Assembly (NCBI GenBank): GCA_900554935.1
Contig: USJF01000034.1
Coordinates: 1-11,372, forward strand
Origin: an uncultured Porphyromonas sp.
Lineage (GTDB): Bacteria > Bacteroidota > Bacteroidia > Bacteroidales > Porphyromonadaceae
DNA length: 11,372 nucleotides
Direction: 5' to 3'
This document shows, piece by piece, positions 8,846-11,372 of this stretch; positions within the stretch are counted from its first letter, which is position 1, and the number at the start of each line of letters is the position of its first letter. The position numbers and the translations under genes were made by a program. The notes under the pieces are model-generated. The model had not been told where the DNA came from and ran no database searches. It saw nothing but the letters and a program-made list of their open reading frames with translations.

Positions 8846-8879
8846 AAAAAAGGTGACGCACCCCCAGGGATGCGCCACC
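8846..8879 (-). terminator. Intrinsic terminator ending the amidase-HU unit
   Basis: On the minus strand the 9-bp stem GGTGGCGCA / TGCGTCACC (one G-T pair) with a 10-nt loop is followed directly by six T residues. It begins 21 nt after the stop of the HU-related gene. This is a textbook rho-independent terminator and marks the end of the four-gene unit. Confidence 0.88.
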
Positions 8880-8900
8880 ACAAAAGAGCGTCAAGAGCGA

Positions 8901-9416
8901 TTACTGAGTTACAGCAGGGTCGTGGGTTTCATTGCCACTATTGCTACCAGTACCATTAGTAGCACCAGTGCCACCCTCATTAGGGGCAGGCTTATTGCCC
9001 GCCTTAGCCACGCTCTTTGGCGTCGAAAGAGACGATGCCCTCACGAAGCCATTCTCCTTGATCTTAGCGAGGATATCGCGGCTAGGAGTATAGCGCACCT
9101 TAGCCCCTTTGATCAAGTCGGGCTTCCACTCCTCCAAGCTAGGTGCTGCCTTACAATTGATCCGCATAGAGAGCGAGCCCAGCTCACCCAGCTTCACGCC
9201 AAAGCCATTCAGCAGATAGCTAGTTGCGGAGAGCGAAAGCGCCTCCAACACCGCCTGCACATCTGCACGGTGCACCGTGCATCGATCCGAAATATCCGCT
9301 GCCAGCTCCTTGGTAGAGATCTGGCGAATCTGCCTACTCGATACCAATGCCAATCGTGGGTTCTTAGCGTTAGGAATCTTGTTTTCACGCTCATACACAT
9401 TGTAGATAAATGCCAT
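8901..9416 (-). CDS. HU-related (HU-HIG type) DNA-binding protein with low-complexity tail
   Basis: The 171-residue protein begins MAFIYNVYERENKI and continues with a helix-turn-rich HU-like core: STKELAADISDRCTVHRADVQAVLEAL (34-60), LLNGFGVKLGELGSLSM (68-84, containing the HU-typical GELGS turn) and LIKGAKVRYTPSRDILAKI (101-119). This matches the Bacteroidetes histone-like HU-related family, which differs from ordinary 90-residue HU by an N-terminal strand and a longer C-terminus. Residues from about 128 on form a disordered tail: a Lys/Pro-containing part, then a run rich in Gly, Asn, Thr and Ser ending HDPAVTQ. A nucleoid or regulatory role is inferred. It starts 24 nt after the spanin-like gene, is last in the unit, and is followed by a strong terminator. 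In Bacteroidales, genes of this family are often found beside N-acetylmuramoyl-L-alanine amidase genes, as here. Confidence 0.88.
   Translation of the reverse strand: MAFIYNVYERENKIPNAKNPRLALVSSRQIRQISTKELAADISDRCTVHRADVQAVLEALSLSATSYLLNGFGVKLGELGSLSMRINCKAAPSLEEWKPDLIKGAKVRYTPSRDILAKIKENGFVRASSLSTPKSVAKAGNKPAPNEGGTGATNGTGSNSGNETHDPAVTQ
9264..9281. repeat. 18-bp perfect palindrome inside the HU-related gene
   Basis: TGCACGGTGCACCGTGCA equals its own reverse complement over all 18 bases. It lies in the codons for the CTVHRA segment of the HU-related protein. A perfect 18-bp palindrome is expected well under once by chance in a window of this size. It could be a site for a dimeric protein, an RNA hairpin, or an accident of codon choice. 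Confidence 0.6.
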
Positions 9417-9440
9417 AGTTCTTAAATTTTTTAGTTGTGA

Positions 9441-9896
9441 TTAAAATAGTTGTTTCTTAATCCTCCTACCCACCCAAATAAGGAGTAGAGAGAAGGTTAG
9501 TCCAAGGGCAAGCCCTAGGTTCAATTGTCCAGTCGACTTCTCCTTTTGGAGAAGGTAGTTTTCGGCAGAGGCCTGCCGCCTCTCACTATCAGTAGCCTGA
9601 GTCACCTCCCGATGCTGCGAGAGCGATTCATCGAGATAAGTGACCCGATAGCCACCCGCCATAGGGAGGGGTGCCACACCCACATCCCCAGGCCGTGGGA
9701 GTGTATCTCCCCACCACTGTAACTCCACCACACGGCGTTGTTGCCGCTCCAAGTGCTCAATGCTATCCCTCACCCCCGAGAGCTGCACCACGCTCTGCTC
9801 TCGCCTTGCCACCAGCTCCTGTCGCGAGCGACACCCCGCCACCGCCAGAGCCATCAGCAATAGGCATCCCCACTTCCCATTCCTAAAGGCCACCAT
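9441..9896 (-). CDS. Small lipoprotein with C-terminal membrane helix, u-spanin-like
   Basis: With the start at 9896 the protein has 151 residues. The N-terminus MVAFRNGKWGCLLLMALAVAGC is a lipoprotein signal: basic residues, a hydrophobic core and the lipobox VAGC, with acylated Cys22. The mature part begins CRSRQELVARREQ and has a charged, probably coiled-coil segment (25-60), a Pro/Gly-rich middle (65-83), a second charged helical segment (88-122), and a hydrophobic helix at about 125-142 (LNLGLALGLTFSLLLIWV) followed by GRRIKKQLF. Lipid anchor at one end and transmembrane helix at the other is the layout of one-piece spanins such as phage T1 gp11, which link and fuse inner and outer membranes in the last step of lysis. 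The function is inferred from topology and position after amidase and holin-like genes, not from sequence similarity. The frame is open to 9986, but that start would put 30 Ser/Thr/Arg-rich residues ahead of the signal peptide. The chosen start overlaps the upstream gene by 14 nt. Confidence 0.8.
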   Translation of the reverse strand: MVAFRNGKWGCLLLMALAVAGCRSRQELVARREQSVVQLSGVRDSIEHLERQQRRVVELQWWGDTLPRPGDVGVAPLPMAGGYRVTYLDESLSQHREVTQATDSERRQASAENYLLQKEKSTGQLNLGLALGLTFSLLLIWVGRRIKKQLF

Positions 9897-10164
9897 CCGA
9901 CTCGTCCAACTCGTCCGACTTGTCCGACCCGTCCGAGAAGGTACCTCTGTCCGAGAAGCGCTCTCTTGCTGCATAATCAATCCCAATCAAAGCGCCTACA
10001 AACGTCATCACCTCGCCATACGCCACCAGTACACTCGAGTGGATCTCACCTCGGGGACTCACCCAAAAGCCCATATAGAGGAGTGCCATACCACACGTCA
10101 CCAAGAAAATCGCTAGCCAGAGGCGGAGCTCCTGAGGCCCCTTAGGTTGTCTCTGCAAAGTCAT
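9883..10164 (-). CDS. Small two-helix membrane protein, holin-like
   Basis: The 93-residue protein starts 4 nt after the amidase stop. It has a short basic N-terminus (MTLQRQPKGPQELR), a first membrane helix at about 14-35 (LWLAIFLVTCGMALLYMGFWV), a short loop (SPRGEIHSS), a second helix at about 44-64 (SVLVAYGEVMTFVGALIGIDY) and a hydrophilic C-terminal tail of Ser-Asp-rich triplets. The size, two close helices, charged tail and position directly after a signal-less amidase are those of a phage holin, which would let the endolysin reach the peptidoglycan. Small proteins with a GE-x6-GALIGIDY-like second helix occur beside amidases in Bacteroidetes, as far as I recall. An in-frame start at 10206 inside the amidase gene would add 14 residues with four arginines; the shorter form is preferred because it avoids the overlap. 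Confidence 0.75.
   Translation of the reverse strand: MTLQRQPKGPQELRLWLAIFLVTCGMALLYMGFWVSPRGEIHSSVLVAYGEVMTFVGALIGIDYAARERFSDRGTFSDGSDKSDELDESDGGL
9892..9958. repeat. Degenerate 9-bp tandem repeat at the holin/spanin gene junction
   Basis: On the plus strand the units CTCGTCCAA (9901-9909), CTCGTCCGA (9910-9918), CTTGTCCGA (9919-9927) and CCCGTCCGA (9928-9936) follow one another, with a partial copy on the left (ACCATCCGA, 9892-9900). GTCCGAGAAG recurs 18 bases apart on the right (9931-9940 and 9949-9958). Because the unit is 9 bp, copy-number change would keep both overlapping frames. It encodes the Ser-Asp-rich tail of the holin-like protein, and the spanin-like start lies in the left partial copy. 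Confidence 0.75.
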
Positions 10165-10168
10165 ACGC

Positions 10169-10693
10169 CTATAGACTATTAGAGAGATTATAGACCTTCG
10201 CATCAAAGCAAGGACACGCCTTCACCCACTCCTCGGGCGTCACCACCCCATCTCCATTCCGATCGGGTCTTAGGTCACGGTGCCCCACCACCATCGCATT
10301 GGGGTAGAGACGCTTCAGCTCATAGATCAATTGCGTAAGCATCTGTCGCTGTGCCGGAGTACGAGTGTCACACGGTTTTCCCTCAGCATCAAGGCCCCCT
10401 TCATAGCAGATACCAATAGAGTAGCGATTGTACCCCTTGGCATGAGCCCCTACCATCGAGACCGGACGCAAAGCGTAGAGATCTCCCTCACACGTGATAT
10501 AATAGTGGTACCCAGCAGTGCCAAAACCACGTCGCTTATGATCCTCAATCAATTGAGGTGGGAGATACCTTACTCCCTGTGGGGTAGCACTACAATGAAG
10601 CACCAGTAGGTCGATCCTACGCTTTGCACGCTCCAATTGGTCGGGTCTCGTCAGTAATTGCCACTCTTGTGGCTTCGTATTAAGTGTTTTCAT
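10169..10693 (-). CDS. N-acetylmuramoyl-L-alanine amidase, T7-lysozyme-like endolysin
   Basis: The 174-residue protein is a type 2 zinc amidase, which cuts the bond between N-acetylmuramic acid and L-alanine of the stem peptide. The zinc ligands expected from T7 lysozyme are visible: H33 in LLVLHCSATPQG, H138 in VVGHRDL and C160 in KACPCFD. Tyr62 in GYHYYI and Lys158 fill the other catalytic positions. NRYSIGICYEGG (89-100) is the conserved core strand. Between the last two zinc ligands sits DRNGDGVVTPEE (144-155), which resembles an EF-hand calcium loop and recurs in Bacteroidetes members of the family. There is no signal peptide, so export would need a holin or similar route; the next gene encodes a holin-like protein. 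The start at 10693 is preferred to 10759, which lies at or upstream of the likely transcription start and would add 22 residues. It is the first gene of the four-gene unit. Confidence 0.93.
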   Translation of the reverse strand: MKTLNTKPQEWQLLTRPDQLERAKRRIDLLVLHCSATPQGVRYLPPQLIEDHKRRGFGTAGYHYYITCEGDLYALRPVSMVGAHAKGYNRYSIGICYEGGLDAEGKPCDTRTPAQRQMLTQLIYELKRLYPNAMVVGHRDLRPDRNGDGVVTPEEWVKACPCFDAKVYNLSNSL

Positions 10694-10745
10694 AGTACCT
10701 ATATGTATTATTAATGTATCAACGACTATTTTCCTTTCGACAGCA

Positions 10746-10753
10746 CAAAGGTA
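10746..10753 (-). promoter_or_regulatory. Bacteroidetes-type -7 promoter element for the amidase unit
   Basis: Read on the minus strand, this is TACCTTTG, a perfect TAnnTTTG match 52 nt upstream of the amidase start. I see no good -33 element at the expected distance, so transcription may need an activator. The leader before the amidase ATG is A/T-rich and about 45 nt long. Confidence 0.6.
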
Positions 10754-10806
10754 CCACACCCCACACCCGTGCTTGCTCCCTAGTGAGCCTTAGCGTACCC
10801 ACCTTA

Positions 10807-10818
10807 GCACTACAGTGC
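10807..10818. repeat. Short inverted repeat in the divergent intergenic region, possible operator
   Basis: GCACT-AC-AGTGC is a perfect inverted repeat with a 2-nt spacer, between the two divergent -7 elements at 10746-10753 and 10881-10888. It is well placed to be an operator for the amidase unit, the plus-strand gene, or both. It is short enough to be chance. The rest of the 224-nt gap (10694-10917) holds no gene that I can see. Confidence 0.3.
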
Positions 10819-10880
10819 ACTCTAGTACCCTGCCAGGGGAGAAAGCCCCTCCAGCCTCACCCAATCTCCTCTAATATTGG

Positions 10881-10888
10881 TACTTTTG
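10881..10888 (+). promoter_or_regulatory. Bacteroidetes-type -7 promoter element for the four-helix-bundle gene
   Basis: TACTTTTG on the plus strand is a perfect TAnnTTTG match, 29 nt before the ATG at 10918. It implies a short, A/T-rich leader of about 20-25 nt. No clear -33 element was seen. Confidence 0.55.
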
Positions 10889-10917
10889 TCTTATACACCA
10901 TCAATACTATATTATAT

Positions 10918-11372
10918 ATGAGTCACACATTTTTATCACCTAAGGGAGGATATCGTTCACTGAAAGCGTATCAGGTAGCAGAGCTGATCTATGATATCAC
11001 CTATTATTTTGCGACTCATTATCTAAATAGTCGCGACCGCACAGTCGACCAAATGATACAAGCAGCTCGGTCAGGCAAACAAAATATTGCAGAAGGGAGC
11101 AAAGCTTCCACCACCTCTACGGAGACAGAAATCAAACTGACCAATGTAGCGAAGGCAAGTCTTGAAGAACTATTAATCGATTACGAGGATTATCTCAGGG
11201 TCAATAGGCTTCCCCTCTGGGACGAATCCCATAATCGGTACCAAATGGTTCGTGAATATGCAAGAAGCGAACGCATCAAGGTAGATTATTTAGTTCAACT
11301 CCCAAAACTGAATAATGAGGAGATAGCCAACCTCTGCATCACGCTCATCCACCAAGCTACATTCTTGCTCAG
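10918..11372 (+). CDS. Four-helix-bundle suffix-domain protein (S23/Avd-like), C-terminus cut by window edge
   Basis: An uninterrupted plus-strand frame from ATG 10918 to the last base gives 151 residues. It starts MSHTFLSPKGGYRSLKAYQV and is almost wholly helical: AELIYDITYYFATHYL (21-36), RTVDQMIQAARSGKQNIAEGSKAS (41-64), the segment ETEIKLTNVAKASLEELLIDYEDYL (69-93) and a last helix near 133-151. The AARSGKQNIAEG core is typical of the four-helix-bundle group that includes the 23S rRNA intervening-sequence (S23) proteins and the Avd accessory proteins of diversity-generating retroelements. The conserved SPKGGY and EIKLTNVAKASLEELLIDYEDYL segments fit the Bacteroidetes version with an extra C-terminal suffix domain. 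Its molecular role is unknown; related proteins bind RNA or reverse transcriptase. It is the only plus-strand gene here and is divergent from the amidase unit. Confidence 0.88.
   Translation, partial: MSHTFLSPKGGYRSLKAYQVAELIYDITYYFATHYLNSRDRTVDQMIQAARSGKQNIAEGSKASTTSTETEIKLTNVAKASLEELLIDYEDYLRVNRLPLWDESHNRYQMVREYARSERIKVDYLVQLPKLNNEEIANLCITLIHQATFLL

Noticed and set aside
8335..8847. 170-codon plus-strand open frame opposite the pgk N-terminus
   Set aside because: Its product is a Ser/Pro/Arg-rich shadow of pgk codons and runs through the pgk promoter and into the HU terminator region.
8853..9425. 190-codon plus-strand open frame opposite the HU-related gene
   Set aside because: It covers exactly the HU-related gene in antisense and begins within the terminator hairpin; no recognisable protein features.
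9897..9986. Longer form of the spanin-like protein starting at 9986
   Set aside because: It would put a 30-residue Ser/Thr/Arg repeat-derived segment before a perfectly formed lipoprotein signal; the segment is the alternate frame of the holin-like gene's 9-bp repeats.
10835..10850. AGGGG-AGAAAG-CCCCT hairpin as a terminator
   Set aside because: The stem is only 5 bp and no T run follows on either strand.
8846..11372. Intact prophage or CRISPR locus
   Set aside because: No terminase, portal, capsid, tail or integrase gene, no attachment-site repeats and no spaced direct repeats of CRISPR type are visible; only lysis-type genes are present.

Overview
The window looks like a chromosomal stretch from a member of the Bacteroidales, most likely a Porphyromonas-type organism. 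Three things point this way. MurF and alanine racemase are fused in one protein. GSCFA, HU-related and four-helix-bundle-suffix proteins, all frequent in Bacteroidetes, occur together. Three intergenic regions carry perfect matches to the Bacteroidetes -7 promoter element TAnnTTTG. The genus is an inference from gene content and moderate base composition, not from a phylogenetic marker. Almost everything is on the minus strand; only the partial gene at the right edge is on the plus strand.

Left and centre (1-7440, read right to left): a compact gene cluster of an unrecognised 180-aa protein, a GSCFA-domain protein, the MurF-Alr fusion that supplies D-alanine and attaches D-Ala-D-Ala to the peptidoglycan precursor, DNA polymerase I, and the N-terminal part of an exported helix-hairpin-helix protein cut by the window edge. 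Gaps are small (4 nt, an ATGA overlap, 55 nt, about 21 nt), so co-transcription is likely for most of it. Next (7509-8717) is phosphoglycerate kinase as its own unit, with a promoter upstream and a strong hairpin downstream.

Right (8846-10753): a self-contained four-gene unit with its own promoter and a clear intrinsic terminator. In order of transcription it encodes a T7-lysozyme-like N-acetylmuramoyl-L-alanine amidase without a signal peptide, a small two-helix membrane protein resembling a holin, a small protein with an N-terminal lipobox and a C-terminal transmembrane helix (the topology of a one-piece spanin), and an HU-related DNA-binding protein. The first three have the layout of a complete phage lysis cassette: endolysin, holin, spanin. 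No capsid, tail, portal, terminase or integrase gene lies nearby, so this looks like a domesticated or orphan lysis module next to housekeeping genes. It is the most interesting item here.

Far right (10918-end): a plus-strand gene for a four-helix-bundle (S23/Avd-like) protein, running off the window and divergent from the lysis unit. The 224-nt divergent region holds both promoters and a short inverted repeat. No tRNA, rRNA, CRISPR array or insertion sequence was seen.
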